DNA from: XN24 sp035514535
Lineage (GTDB): Bacteria; Pseudomonadota; Gammaproteobacteria; Steroidobacterales; XN24
Reading direction: 5' to 3'
NCBI GenBank assembly: GCA_035514535.1
Contig: DATKAZ010000048.1
Span: forward strand, 1-64,000
DNA length: 64,000 bases
Below the pieces are notes generated by a model. It made no database searches, had not been told where the DNA came from, and saw only the letters and a program-made list of their open reading frames with translations. Both the position numbers and the translations under genes were made by a program. This document shows positions 1-8,918 of the stretch, piece after piece; positions within the stretch are counted from its first letter, which is position 1, and each line of letters starts with the position of its first letter.

Positions 1-312
1 GTCGCGCGTCTCGCTCGGGTCCGCGCCTTCCTCGGCGAGCAGCTGCACGGTGACTTCGCGCGAGCTGCCGAAGTGCTGCACGACGCTGCGATCGATGCCC
101 GCCTCCTCCAGCGCCGTGCGGATCGGCGGCAGGTCGACGGAATCCGGGAAGCCCGCCTCGATGACGATGCCGCCGCGGAACTCGATGCCGAAATTCAGCC
201 CACGCGTAGCGATCGATACCAGAGATATCACGATCAGGACGGCCGAGATCGCGTAGGCAATCTTTCGCGGCTTGAGAAAGTCGAGGTGCGATTCGATCTT
301 GAAAAAATCCAT
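1..312 (-). CDS. secF: SecF, N-terminal part (cut by window edge)
   Basis: Inner-membrane subunit of the SecDF complex, which uses the proton-motive force to help pull proteins through the Sec channel. Only the first 104 residues are inside the window; the rest lies beyond the left edge. What is visible: a short basic cytoplasmic start, a hydrophobic helix at about residues 19-36, and the FRGG motif at residues 45-48 that opens the periplasmic domain of SecD/SecF proteins. The ATG at 312-310 follows an AGGAGG (326-321) that overlaps the secD stop codon, so translation is probably coupled to secD. Third gene of a yajC-secD-secF operon. Confidence 0.96.
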   Translation of the reverse strand, partial: MDFFKIESHLDFLKPRKIAYAISAVLIVISLVSIATRGLNFGIEFRGGIVIEAGFPDSVDLPPIRTALEEAGIDRSVVQHFGSSREVTVQLLAEEGADPSETRD

Positions 313-325
313 TCCGGCAACCTCC

Positions 326-2179
326 TCAGATCGGCAGCGTCTGGATACGCCGGCCGCCGAAGGCGGCGTTGACCACGGCGCGCGTGCCGACGATGGCCGT
401 GAACATCGAGGTGATGATGCCGAGCGACAGCGTCACCGCGAAGCCGCGGATCGGACCCGTACCGAAGGTGAACAGGACGATCGCCGCGATGAGTGTCGTG
501 ATGTTGGCATCGGCGATCGACGAGAACGCCTTTTCGTAGCCCGCGTGGATCGCGGCCTGGGGCGTATTGCCGTTGCGCAGCTCCTCGCGGATGCGCTCGA
601 AGATCAGTACGTTGGCGTCCACCGCCATGCCGACGGTGAGCACGATGCCCGCGATGCCCGGCAGGGTCAACGCGGCCTGCAGCATCGAGAGCAGGGCGAT
701 GACCAGCACCAGGTTGGCAATCAGGGCAAGGTCGGCGATCAGGCCGAATACCCGGTAGTACAGGGCCATGAACAGCACGACGAAGACGAAGCCGAGGACG
801 ATGGCCTGGATGCCGCGGTCGATGTTCTCCTGGCCGAGGCTCGGACCGATGGTGCGCTCCTCGACCTTGAAGATCGGTGCCGCCAGCGACCCGGCGCGCA
901 GCAGCAGCGCCAGGTCACGGGCCTCGAGCGGATCGAGTCCCGTGATCATGAAGCGGTTGGAAAACACGCCGCGGATGGTGGCGACGCTGATGACGCGTTC
1001 CTCGGTGCGGGTCACCTCGCGCACCTCGCCGTCGCGTTCCTCGATGTCCCGCTTCTGCTCGATGAATATGACCGCCATGCCCTTGTTGAGGTTGGCGCGC
1101 GTCGTCTCGCCCATCTTGCGCGCGCCCTTCGCGTCGAGGTTGACGAACACCGCGGGTGAGCCTTCGTCGAAGCCGGCCGAGGCGCCGGTCAGCTGGTCGC
1201 CGGTGACGATGACTTCGCGACGCAGCAACACGGGTTGGCCGTAGCGGTCGCGGTACAGCGCCGAGCCGAGCGGCGCGCGACCGCGCTCGGCAGCCTCGAA
1301 GGCGCTGTTGCTCTCGTCTACGAGCCGAAACTCGAGCGTCGCCGTCGCGCCGAGCACACGCTCGGCCTGCGCCGGGTCCTGGACGCCCGGCAGCTGCACG
1401 ATGATGCGATCGGCGCCCTGGCGCTGCACGACCGGCTCCGACACACCGAGTTCGTTGACGCGGTTGCGCAAGGTGATGGTGTTCTGCTCGATGGCGAGAT
1501 CCTGGCGCTCGCGCACCTGATTATCGGTCATGCGCACGACCAGCTCGAAGTCCTCGCCCACCCGCCGCTCGTCGACGTCCAGCAACGGGTCGGCGTCGTT
1601 GATCACGCGGGCCGCGGCGGTCCGGTCCGCCTCGCTGCCCAGCGTGACCCGCACTACGTCGCCGTCGCGGCGCACCGACCTGTAGCGGATGCGCTCATCC
1701 CTCAGCAGGGTCCTGAAGTCGGCCTCGTAACGGTCCAGCGCCTGGCTGATCGCCGCCGCCATGTCGACTTCGTACATGAAGTGCACGCCGCCGCGCAGGT
1801 CGAGCCCGAGGCTCATCGGCTTGAGGCCGAGGGCACGCAGCACGGCCGGCGTTCGCGGGGCCAGCGTCAGCGCCGCCACGTAGCCCTGGCCGAGTTGCTC
1901 GCGCACCAGGTCCACCGCGCGGAGCTGCTCCTCCACGTCGGGAAAGCGCATCGTGACGCGCCCGTCCTCGAGGTACATCGGCCCGTGATTGACGGCCCGC
2001 GCCTCGAGGATGCCCCTGATGCGCTCGAGCGTCGCCTCGTCGAGCGGCTGGCCGGTCTCGGCGGTGACCTGCACGGCAGGTGCATCCCCGTAAATGTTCG
2101 GCAGCGCAAATACGAGCCCGATCACGAGGACCGCGACCACGAGCAGATTCTTCCAGAGCGGAAAACGGTTCAGAACCAC
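326..2179 (-). CDS. secD: Protein translocase subunit SecD
   Basis: Large subunit of the SecDF export motor, 617 residues, the usual length for gammaproteobacterial SecD. It has an N-terminal membrane helix (about residues 11-27), the signature GLDLRGG (125-131), a long periplasmic region, and a C-terminal block of membrane helices containing AVDANVLIFERIREEL (about 519-534), the conserved helix of the RND-type core. The start is ATG at 2179. It sits 24 bp after yajC and ends 14 bp before the secF start, with the secF ribosome site overlapping its stop. Family assignment is certain. Confidence 0.98.
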   Translation of the reverse strand: MVLNRFPLWKNLLVVAVLVIGLVFALPNIYGDAPAVQVTAETGQPLDEATLERIRGILEARAVNHGPMYLEDGRVTMRFPDVEEQLRAVDLVREQLGQGYVAALTLAPRTPAVLRALGLKPMSLGLDLRGGVHFMYEVDMAAAISQALDRYEADFRTLLRDERIRYRSVRRDGDVVRVTLGSEADRTAAARVINDADPLLDVDERRVGEDFELVVRMTDNQVRERQDLAIEQNTITLRNRVNELGVSEPVVQRQGADRIIVQLPGVQDPAQAERVLGATATLEFRLVDESNSAFEAAERGRAPLGSALYRDRYGQPVLLRREVIVTGDQLTGASAGFDEGSPAVFVNLDAKGARKMGETTRANLNKGMAVIFIEQKRDIEERDGEVREVTRTEERVISVATIRGVFSNRFMITGLDPLEARDLALLLRAGSLAAPIFKVEERTIGPSLGQENIDRGIQAIVLGFVFVVLFMALYYRVFGLIADLALIANLVLVIALLSMLQAALTLPGIAGIVLTVGMAVDANVLIFERIREELRNGNTPQAAIHAGYEKAFSSIADANITTLIAAIVLFTFGTGPIRGFAVTLSLGIITSMFTAIVGTRAVVNAAFGGRRIQTLPI

Positions 2180-2203
2180 GGGTACTTCCTGGCGGGCGGC
2201 GGG

Positions 2204-2527
2204 TCAGACGGACTTGAAGGTGCCCTTGGGCAGGACCGCGATGACGGTCTGGCGCTGGACCCTGAGCACCACGCCGTCCGCGACCTCGACCTTGAGGAAC
2301 TGCTCGCCGGTCTCGGTGATACGGCCCAGGATGCCGCCGCCGGTCACCACCTCGTCGCCGGTCTTCAGGTCGGCCACCATCTGGCGATGCTCCTTGGCAC
2401 GCTTGGTCTGCGGCCGGATCAGCAGGAAATAGAAGACGACAAAAATCAGGATGAGCGGCAGGAAGCTGATGAACGGATCAGGCTGGCCGCCCGCCTGCGC
2501 CCACGCATTGGAAATCAGGAAATCCAT
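2204..2527 (-). CDS. yajC: Sec translocon accessory protein YajC
   Basis: Small inner-membrane protein (107 residues) that associates with SecDF. It has one membrane helix at about residues 20-38 followed by the family signature IRPQTKRAKEH and a basic cytoplasmic tail. It is first in the yajC-secD-secF operon. The 83 bp between it and the convergently oriented-in-series tgt gene probably hold its promoter: on the minus strand there is a CATAAT at 2589-2584, but I see no good -35 box, so that site is only suggestive. Confidence 0.96.
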   Translation of the reverse strand: MDFLISNAWAQAGGQPDPFISFLPLILIFVVFYFLLIRPQTKRAKEHRQMVADLKTGDEVVTGGGILGRITETGEQFLKVEVADGVVLRVQRQTVIAVLPKGTFKSV

Positions 2528-2610
2528 CGATTACGTCCCCGGATTGCGCCGCCCCGACGGGAGCCGCGGTAAAACAGCGGGCTATTATGCCACGGCGCGC
2601 GGCCGTTGCC

Positions 2611-3714
2611 TCACTCCTCGCCGTCCCGCAGGGCATAAAAGCCCCGGCGCCACGACTCGAAGGCGTTTGCGGCGATCGCGGCCCGCATCTGCGCCATCAG
2701 GTCGAGGTAATAGTGCAGGTTGTGGATCGTGTTGAGGCGCGCGCCAAGGATCTCGTTGCAGCGCTCCAGGTGCCGCAGGTAGGCGCGGGAGAAGTTCGCG
2801 CAGGTGTAGCAGCCGCACTCCGGGTCCAGCGGCCCGGCATCGTCGCGGTGGCGAGCGTTGCGGATGCGCAGTGTGCCGCGGCGGGTGAACAGGTAGCCGT
2901 TGCGGGCATGCCGCGTCGGCATCACGCAGTCGAACATGTCGATGCCGCGTGCGACCGACTCGACCAGGTCCTCCGGCGTGCCCACGCCCATCAGGTAGCG
3001 CGGCTGCGCGGCGGGCATCGCCGGCGCAACGGCCTCGAGCACCGCCTCGCGTTCCCCGGCCGATTCCCCGACGGACAGCCCGCCGAGCGCGTAGCCGTCG
3101 AAGCCCAGCTCCAGCAGGCCCGCGAGGGACGCCTCGCGCAGCGGCAAATGCATCCCCCCCTGCACGATGCCGAACAGCGCCGCCGGATTGTCCGCGTGGG
3201 CGCTGCGGCAGCGGGCCGCCCAGCGCAGCGAGAGCTCCATGGATTCGCGCGCCTCTGTTTCCGTGGCCGGATAGGGCGTGCACTCGTCGAAAGCCATGAC
3301 TATGTCCGCGCCGAGCAGCCGCTGGACCTCCATCGAGCGCTCGGGCCCGAGCGCGACCTGCGCGCCGTCCACCGGCGAGGCGAAGCTCACGCCTTCTTCG
3401 GAGACCCGGCGCAGCGCGGCGAGGCTCCACACCTGGAAACCGCCGGAGTCTGTCAGGATCGGCCGCTCCCAGTGCATGAAGCCATGCAGCCCGCCGTGCG
3501 CCCGGATGACGTCCGTGCCGGGGCGCAGCATGAGGTGGAAGGTGTTACCGAGGATGATCGAGGCGCCGAGCGCCACGAGCTCCTCCGGCGTCATCGCCTT
3601 GACCGTCCCGTAGGTCCCGACCGGCATGAACACCGGCGTCTCGATCGCGCCGCGCGCCAACTCGAGGCGGCCGCGGCGCGCCCGCCCGTCGGTCGCCAGC
3701 AACGCGAATTTCAC
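2611..3714 (-). CDS. tgt: tRNA-guanine transglycosylase (queuine/preQ1)
   Basis: Exchanges guanine-34 of tRNA(Asp, Asn, His, Tyr) for preQ1, a step of queuosine synthesis. At 367 residues it is the standard length. The general-base aspartate is in DSGGFQ (Asp89), the nucleophile aspartate in DCVMPTRH (Asp262), and the zinc site is Cys300, Cys302, Cys305 and His331 (CGCYTC...H). The ATG at 3714 overlaps the end of queA by 4 bp, so the two enzymes of the pathway are co-translated; yajC-secDF follow, the same order as in enterobacteria. Confidence 0.98.
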   Translation of the reverse strand: MKFALLATDGRARRGRLELARGAIETPVFMPVGTYGTVKAMTPEELVALGASIILGNTFHLMLRPGTDVIRAHGGLHGFMHWERPILTDSGGFQVWSLAALRRVSEEGVSFASPVDGAQVALGPERSMEVQRLLGADIVMAFDECTPYPATETEARESMELSLRWAARCRSAHADNPAALFGIVQGGMHLPLREASLAGLLELGFDGYALGGLSVGESAGEREAVLEAVAPAMPAAQPRYLMGVGTPEDLVESVARGIDMFDCVMPTRHARNGYLFTRRGTLRIRNARHRDDAGPLDPECGCYTCANFSRAYLRHLERCNEILGARLNTIHNLHYYLDLMAQMRAAIAANAFESWRRGFYALRDGEE

Positions 3715-4763
3715 GCCGCCGCCTCGCGCGCGCCCGGTTCGGGCGTGAGAAACATCGCGTCACCGTAGCTGAAGAAGCGGTAGCGGGCATCGACCGCGTG
3801 GCGATACGCGCCGAGCACCGTGTCCCTTCCGGCGAACGCGCACACCAGCATCAGCAGCGAGGACTCCGGCAGGTGAAAGTTGGTCAGCAGGGCGTCGACG
3901 ACCCGGAAGCGGTCGCCGGGCAGGATGAACAGTTCCGTCTCGCCCTCGTACGGCGCGGGCTCGCCGCCGGCCGCCGCAGTCTCCAGGCTGCGCACCACCG
4001 TCGTGCCGACCGCCACGACCCGCCCGCCGCGCGCGCGGGTGGCCGCGATCGCCGCGCAGGCGACGGCGCCGACGGTGACGCGCTCCGCGTGCAGGCGATG
4101 CTGGCGCGGGTCCTCCGTACGGACCGGCTGAAAGGTGCCGGCCCCCACGTGCAGGGTCACGCTCGTAGTGGTCACCCCGCGGCGCGCCAGCCGCGCCAGC
4201 AGCTCCGCGTCGAAATGCAGGCCCGCCGTCGGCGCCGCCACGGCACCGGGCGTACGGCCGTAGACCGTCTGGTAGCGTGCCCGGTCCGCTGCATCCGCGG
4301 CACGGCGGATATAGGGCGGCAGCGGCATCAGGCCGCAGGCCTCGAGCCACGGCAGCACCGGGCGGTCGAACTCCAGCTCGAACAGATCGCCGCCGCGACC
4401 GGTACGCGCCGTGACGAGCGCCTCGGCACCGCCGTCAAAATGCAGTCGCATCCCGAGCGCCGGTGACCTCCGGGCCCTGAGTTGTGCCACCGCGACACGC
4501 TCGCCGGCCAACCGCTCCACCAGCAGCTCGACGCGGCCACCGCTCGGCTTGCGCCCGAATGCCCGCGCCGGGATCACCCGCGTGTCGTTGAGCACGAGCA
4601 GGTCGCCGGGCTCAAGCAACGCGGGCAGGTCGCGCACGGACGCGTCGCGCCACGTCCCGTCCGCGCCGTCCACGATCAGCAGGCGGCTCGCCGAGCGCTC
4701 GTCCAGGGGCACCTGGGCGATCAGCTCGTCGGGCAGCTCATAGTGGAAGTCGGCGCGCCGCAT
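3711..4763 (-). CDS. queA: S-adenosylmethionine:tRNA ribosyltransferase-isomerase
   Basis: Builds epoxyqueuosine from preQ1-modified tRNA using the ribosyl part of S-adenosylmethionine. It is 350 residues long, close to the E. coli enzyme. Family-typical stretches include the N-terminal FHYELPDELIAQ, LVLNDTRVIPAR (about residues 56-67), PTAGLHFD (about 177-184) and the C-terminal NFHLPESSLLMLVCAF. It overlaps tgt by 4 bp, and both act in sequence on the same tRNAs. Confidence 0.98.
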   Translation of the reverse strand: MRRADFHYELPDELIAQVPLDERSASRLLIVDGADGTWRDASVRDLPALLEPGDLLVLNDTRVIPARAFGRKPSGGRVELLVERLAGERVAVAQLRARRSPALGMRLHFDGGAEALVTARTGRGGDLFELEFDRPVLPWLEACGLMPLPPYIRRAADAADRARYQTVYGRTPGAVAAPTAGLHFDAELLARLARRGVTTTSVTLHVGAGTFQPVRTEDPRQHRLHAERVTVGAVACAAIAATRARGGRVVAVGTTVVRSLETAAAGGEPAPYEGETELFILPGDRFRVVDALLTNFHLPESSLLMLVCAFAGRDTVLGAYRHAVDARYRFFSYGDAMFLTPEPGAREAAA

Positions 4764-4786
4764 GGCGCGCGCATGTTAGCACCCCT

Positions 4787-5719
4787 TCAACCGCCCCCAG
4801 CGCCTCCCGGAACGTCCGCCTCGAGCTGCCGACGCGTGCCCGCCCGGACGACCGTCATCACCAGGCGCTCGCCGGGCGCATAGGAGCGCAGGATCCGCGC
4901 GACATGCGTCGGGGTCTGCGGCGTGCGGCCCGCGATGTCCACGATGACGTCACCGTCCTGCAAACCGAGCGTCGTGTCGGACGGCGCGCGCACGACCAGC
5001 ACGCCTTCCTCGGCCTCGAAGTATTTGCCCAGCCCGGGAGTGAGTGTCACGAGCTCCATGTCGCCCCAGCGATCCGCGGCCAGGTGGCGCATGAGCGCGT
5101 GTGCGCGCGGCGCGCCCGGCGCAGCGGGCCCGTGGGGCCACTCGCCGTCGAATGCGAAGACCCGCGACCATGACCACGGCCGCGCCTCGACCGTGACGGT
5201 CGCCCTGCGCCCGTCGCGCTGGTAGCCCAGCTCGATCTCGGCGCCCGGCTCGGTCTCCTGCAGGCCCTCGAGCAATATGCTCACCGGCGAGCGCTCGCCG
5301 TCCCACGCGAGCTTCGTTTCCCCGAGCGTGAGCAGCACGTCGCCGCTGCGAATCCCGGCCTCTTCGGCGGCCGAACCCGGCGTCACGCCGAGCACGCGGA
5401 CGCCGTCCTCGCGCGCTTGTGCCTCGCCGACCGGCCCGATGGTGATACCGAGCATCACCGGCCGCGGGTGCCGTGCCAGCTCCTCGAGCCGCGCCAGCGC
5501 CTGGACGCCGACGTCGCCGACGATCTGGGCGGTGAGGGCGGCGATCTCCCGCGCCGCGGCCTCGAGCCGCGCCTGGGCTTCCTCCAGTTGGGCCTCAGCG
5601 TCGTCCCGGTCGCTGCCGGACGGCACATCCTCGGCCAGGGCCGCCGACGCGGCCAGCGCGAGGGCCGCCACCAGGCTGCCGATGGTGCCGAACCGAACCA
5701 GACGTGTTTGCTTGTTCAT
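4787..5719 (-). CDS. Exported protein with two PDZ domains
   Basis: A 310-residue protein with a signal peptide (basic start, hydrophobic core, AALA-type cleavage at about residue 29), a short coiled-coil-like stretch of Glu/Ala/Arg (about 36-65), and two PDZ domains: about residues 85-185 (GVTPGSAAEEAGIRSGDVLL) and about 225-305 (GLQDGDVIVDIAGR). I see no protease domain, so it is not a DegS/DegP/RseP enzyme. It is third in an operon after an ECF sigma factor and its anti-sigma factor, so it may be an envelope sensor or scaffold for that switch; this role is inference. ATG at 5719 is preferred because it begins a clean signal peptide; an in-frame ATG lies at 5728. Confidence 0.8.
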   Translation of the reverse strand: MNKQTRLVRFGTIGSLVAALALAASAALAEDVPSGSDRDDAEAQLEEAQARLEAAAREIAALTAQIVGDVGVQALARLEELARHPRPVMLGITIGPVGEAQAREDGVRVLGVTPGSAAEEAGIRSGDVLLTLGETKLAWDGERSPVSILLEGLQETEPGAEIELGYQRDGRRATVTVEARPWSWSRVFAFDGEWPHGPAAPGAPRAHALMRHLAADRWGDMELVTLTPGLGKYFEAEEGVLVVRAPSDTTLGLQDGDVIVDIAGRTPQTPTHVARILRSYAPGERLVMTVVRAGTRRQLEADVPGGAGGG

Positions 5720-5766
5720 ATGCGTCATTCCCGTGTGCGTTGATCGTTGCGGTGCGCCGGCGGCGT

Positions 5767-6399
5767 TCAGCGCGCTTCCGTGAGCTGCGAATACCTGACC
5801 TGCATCAGCGTGTCCATCAACCTCACGCGCTGTTGCCACAGCACCCGCTCCTGCGCGGGAGCGAGGCGCGGGTCGTTGAGCGACAGGTCGACTTCGACGA
5901 GACGATCCTGCAGGTCCGCGATCGTCAGCGCCGTGCTGGCGCGCGTGACCTGGGGTGCCGCGGGCAGCGCCCGCAGGGCAGCCTCCAGCCGGCGCGAGGT
6001 TTCCAGCAGTTCGGCGCGCGACGTCCCGTTGACCGAGCTCGCAGGCGCGGGGGTCGCGGCGATCAGGTCGGTCGTCGTACCGCGCGCCGGTCCTTCGTCG
6101 GGCCGCTGCGTCGTGGCGACCACCAGTGCGACTCCAAGCAAGAGGCTCGCGGCCATGCCCACCCACAAGAGCCGGCCACGCTTCGGTCCCGGCGGCCTGG
6201 CGACGGCCTCGACGGCCACCACCCGCCACAGGTCGCGCGGCGGATCCATTTCCGGGAGGTCCCGCAGCCGCGTGCGCAGCCGGGCGAGGGCCCGCAACTC
6301 GCGGCTGCAGGCCTCGCACCCGGCCACGTGGGCCGCCGGGCCGGCCTCCACCGGCTGCCCGTCCCGCAGGCTCAACAGCTGTTCGGTTGTCGCGTGCAT
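5767..6399 (-). CDS. Membrane anti-sigma factor with zinc-finger-like N-terminus
   Basis: A 210-residue protein that probably holds the neighbouring ECF sigma factor inactive at the inner membrane. The N-terminal cytoplasmic part carries HVAGCEAC (about residues 24-31), matching the HxxxCxxC motif of zinc anti-sigma domains. One membrane helix lies at about residues 74-92. The periplasmic part is mostly helical and Ala/Leu/Arg-rich. The start overlaps the sigma gene by 28 bp, which is typical of co-translated sigma/anti-sigma pairs. The signal it responds to cannot be read from sequence. Confidence 0.82.
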   Translation of the reverse strand: MHATTEQLLSLRDGQPVEAGPAAHVAGCEACSRELRALARLRTRLRDLPEMDPPRDLWRVVAVEAVARPPGPKRGRLLWVGMAASLLLGVALVVATTQRPDEGPARGTTTDLIAATPAPASSVNGTSRAELLETSRRLEAALRALPAAPQVTRASTALTIADLQDRLVEVDLSLNDPRLAPAQERVLWQQRVRLMDTLMQVRYSQLTEAR

Positions 6400-6977
6400 G
6401 CGCTCACCTCGTCGTGCTCTGGCCCCAGATACGCGCGCAGTTGCTCGTGCGCGCGTGACAACCGGGACTTGGAAAAACTGACCGTCTTGCCCATCAGCGC
6501 CGCGATCTCCTGGTGGTTGTAGCCTTCCACGTCATACAGCCAGACCACGGCGCGGGCCGTCGGCGACAGCGTGTCCAGTGCCTGCGCCAGGCGTTCGCGG
6601 TCCTCGATCCGGGCCGCCGGGTCGTCGCAGCCGGCCGGCTCCCAGGCCGGCTCGTCGGCCCCGTCGTCGGGCACGAGGCTGCGGGACTTGCGGTGCCAGG
6701 CGCTGCGCAGGTAGGTCAGCGCCTTGTTGGTGGCGATGCGCTTCACCCAGCCGCCGAACGCGGCGTCGTCGCGAAATTCCGCGACATGGCGAATGACCTC
6801 GATGCAGGTGTCCTGCAGGACCTCCTCGGCGATCGCCGTGTCCGCCAGAATGCGCACCGCCAGCGTGTAGACGGGCTTGCCGTAGCCGGCGTACAGCACC
6901 TCGTGCGCCTTCATGTCGCCGCGGCGCGCCCGCGCCAGGATCGCCGGGTCCGGCCTGCAGTCCGCGAATCCCGCCAC
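6372..6977 (-). CDS. ECF RNA polymerase sigma factor
   Basis: A 201-residue sigma-70 family protein with only regions 2 and 4. Region 2 (about residues 25-95) includes ILADTAIAEEVLQDTCIEVIRH and FGGWVKRIATNKALTYLR; region 4 (about 130-185) includes LSPTARAVVWLYDVEGYNHQEIAALMGKT, a standard helix-turn-helix. The start is GTG at 6977 preceded by AGGAGG. The protein ends in Cys-rich ACTRQPNSC. It is the first gene of sigma/anti-sigma/PDZ. Classification as an ECF sigma is secure; its regulon is unknown. Confidence 0.93.
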   Translation of the reverse strand: MAGFADCRPDPAILARARRGDMKAHEVLYAGYGKPVYTLAVRILADTAIAEEVLQDTCIEVIRHVAEFRDDAAFGGWVKRIATNKALTYLRSAWHRKSRSLVPDDGADEPAWEPAGCDDPAARIEDRERLAQALDTLSPTARAVVWLYDVEGYNHQEIAALMGKTVSFSKSRLSRAHEQLRAYLGPEHDEVSACTRQPNSC

Positions 6978-7103
6978 GCCCCCTCCTTGCCCGTTGAACT
7001 TACTGCTATGGATGCCGCAGCCCGCCCGCGGGTCGCAATGTCGCCGCCCGCATCCCGATGGTAAGCTTCGCCGCTGCGGGGCGGCACGGTGTCCCCGCGC
7101 ACG

Positions 7104-7190
7104 GCCCGGGTGGCGGAACTGGTAGACGCAGCGGACTCAAAATCCGCCGATGGCAACATCGTGCGAGTTCGACTCTCGCCCCGGGCACCA
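7104..7190 (+). tRNA. tRNA-Leu (anticodon CAA)
   Basis: An 87-nt class II tRNA. The acceptor arms 7104-7110 (GCCCGGG) and 7180-7186 (CCCGGGC) pair perfectly, and CCA is encoded at 7188-7190. The anticodon stem is 7131-7135 with 7143-7147, and the 7-nt loop CTCAAAA places CAA at 7138-7140, reading UUG. A long variable arm precedes the T arm GTTCGACTC. The NUDIX gene starts 23 nt after its end. Confidence 0.97.
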
Positions 7191-7212
7191 GCCGATCTCA
7201 GACCCAGGTCCA

Positions 7213-7755
7213 ATGAACTTCTGCACCGCATGCGGCCATCGTCTCGAGTTGCGCGTTCCGGAGGGCGACAGCTTCCTGCGGCACGTCTGCACGTCGTGTG
7301 GCAAGGTGCATTATGTCAACCCGCTGGTCGTCGTGGGCTGCGTGCCCGAGTCCGGCAGCAGGATCCTGTTGTGCCGGCGGGCCATCGAGCCGCGCAGCGG
7401 TTACTGGACGATCCCGGCGGGCTTCATGGAAAACGGCGAGACCCTCGTGGAGGGCGCCGCGCGCGAGACCATGGAGGAAGCCATGGCTCGCGTGGAAATG
7501 CACGACTTGTTCGCCGTCGTGGATGTCGTGCACGCTCGCCAGGTACACATGATGTACCGGGCGACGCTGCTCGACGGCGGTTACGGCGCCGGCGCGGAGA
7601 GCCTGGAGGTGGCGCTGTTCGAGCCCGCGGACATCCCCTGGGACGAGATCGCGTTCAAGTCGGTGCATTTCGCCCTGGAGAAGTTTCTGGAAGATCGCGC
7701 CGCCGGCGTAAAGCGATTGCACACGATCGCGCTGAATCGCCCCGGCTCCCCTTGA
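7213..7755 (+). CDS. NUDIX hydrolase with N-terminal zinc ribbon
   Basis: A 180-residue pyrophosphohydrolase-like protein. Cys4, Cys7, Cys26 and Cys29 form a zinc ribbon, as in NudC-related proteins. The NUDIX box is at about residues 75-97 (GFMENGETLVEGAARETMEEAM): the catalytic RE...EE core is intact but the usual Gly-hydrophobic pair after EE is Ala-Met. The substrate cannot be told from sequence; nucleotide sugars, NADH or ADP-ribose are all possible. ATG 7213 is chosen because the only longer reading begins inside the tRNA gene. The ferredoxin gene follows 86 bp downstream. Confidence 0.88.
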   Translation: MNFCTACGHRLELRVPEGDSFLRHVCTSCGKVHYVNPLVVVGCVPESGSRILLCRRAIEPRSGYWTIPAGFMENGETLVEGAARETMEEAMARVEMHDLFAVVDVVHARQVHMMYRATLLDGGYGAGAESLEVALFEPADIPWDEIAFKSVHFALEKFLEDRAAGVKRLHTIALNRPGSP

Positions 7756-7841
7756 GTGCCGCTGCGCGCCCTGTGGCACAATAGCGCGTCGTCGGCGGCC
7801 GCCCGGTCGCCCGCGCAACCCAAGCCGGAGTCACGCTCGCC

Positions 7842-8165
7842 ATGACATTCGTCGTCACCGACAACTGCATCAAATGCAAGTACATGGACTGTGTCGAGGT
7901 CTGCCCGGTGGACTGCTTCCACGAGGGTCCCAACTTCCTCGTCATCGACCCCGAAGAATGTATCGACTGCACGCTGTGCGAGCCCGAGTGCCCGGTCGAG
8001 GCGATTTTTTCCGAAGAGGACCTGCCTGCCGACCAGGTGCATTACCTGGAGATCAACAAGGACCTCTCGGCCGAGTGGCCGGTGATCACGGAGAAAGGCG
8101 AGCCGCCCGCCGATGCCGCCGAGTGGGAAGGCAAGCCGGACAAGCTGAAGTACCTCGAGCGCTGA
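7842..8165 (+). CDS. fdxA: 7Fe ferredoxin (3Fe-4S plus 4Fe-4S)
   Basis: A 107-residue electron carrier. The N-terminal half has CIKCKYMDCVEVCPVDC and CIDCTLCEPECP, the two cluster-binding segments of the FdxA (Azotobacter FdI-like) family; in this family the first holds the 3Fe-4S cluster with one displaced cysteine. The C-terminal extension ending in DKLKYLER is also typical. It has its own short upstream gap of 86 bp and stands opposite dsbC. Partner enzymes are not indicated by the neighbours. Confidence 0.95.
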   Translation: MTFVVTDNCIKCKYMDCVEVCPVDCFHEGPNFLVIDPEECIDCTLCEPECPVEAIFSEEDLPADQVHYLEINKDLSAEWPVITEKGEPPADAAEWEGKPDKLKYLER

Positions 8166-8183
8166 GGCGCCGCTGACGGGCCT

Positions 8184-8918
8184 TCAGCGGGCCTCGTGGG
8201 AGGCCAGCCAGGCCGCAAGCTGCGCCGGCGGCAGGTAACCCGAGTGGAACGTGCCGTCCTCGGACAGCAGGCCGGGGGTCCCCTGGACGCCCAGCTCGCG
8301 ACCTAGCCGGAAATGTTCGGCCACCGGCGTGTCCTCGCACGGCTCGGTCGCCTCGATCTCCTCGCCCAGCTTGGCGCGCGTCATGGCCGCGTTGCGATCG
8401 GCGGAGCACCACACGGCGTCGGCCTTCGCCCAGCTCTCCGAGCCGGGCCCGGCGAGCGGCAGGAAGACGTAGCGCACCTTGATGCCGAGTTCGTTGTACG
8501 CCTCGATTTCCCGGTGCAGCCGGCGGCAGTAGCCGCAGTCCACGTCGGTGAACACCGTGACGGTGTGCTTCGGCTGTGCGGGAGAGAATACGACCATGCG
8601 GCTCTCGTCGAGGCCGTTCTCGAGCGCCTCCGCGAAGCGGCTCGCCATCGCCACATCCAGTTCCGCGACGCGGTCGGCCGTGAGGTTGCGGCTCTCCGTC
8701 AGGTCGATGATGTCGCCCCGCAGGAGATAGCGGCCGTCCTCGCTCACGTAGACCACCTGCCGGCCCACCGACACTTCCCAGACCCCCGCAATCGGTGTCG
8801 CCCGGATCTGCTCGGCCTCGATACCCGGCAGGCGTGCCGCGAGCGTCTCTTCGACCGAGGCGCCTGCGGCGGCGGGAAGCAATGCGACCAACGAGGCCGC
8901 GGCAATCAATGGGGTCAT
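8184..8918 (-). CDS. dsbC: Periplasmic disulfide isomerase DsbC
   Basis: A 244-residue thiol:disulfide isomerase. It has an N-terminal signal peptide of about 20 residues, a small dimerisation domain (about 21-75), a linker helix, and a thioredoxin-fold domain with the active site Cys128-Gly-Tyr-Cys131, the CGYC typical of DsbC. A second cysteine pair (AVWCSAD... and EPCED) corresponds to the structural disulfide of the family. ATG 8918 follows GGAGC. It ends 18 bp from the fdxA stop (convergent) and lies downstream of xerD, an arrangement common in proteobacteria. Confidence 0.95.
   Translation of the reverse strand: MTPLIAAASLVALLPAAAGASVEETLAARLPGIEAEQIRATPIAGVWEVSVGRQVVYVSEDGRYLLRGDIIDLTESRNLTADRVAELDVAMASRFAEALENGLDESRMVVFSPAQPKHTVTVFTDVDCGYCRRLHREIEAYNELGIKVRYVFLPLAGPGSESWAKADAVWCSADRNAAMTRAKLGEEIEATEPCEDTPVAEHFRLGRELGVQGTPGLLSEDGTFHSGYLPPAQLAAWLASHEAR

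Noticed and set aside
4787..6319. Long N-terminal extension of the PDZ gene
   Set aside because: The extra residues overlap the anti-sigma gene and lack family features; a signal peptide begins cleanly at 5719.
7150..7212. Longer NUDIX start
   Set aside because: It begins inside the tRNA-Leu gene; ATG 7213 begins the zinc ribbon.
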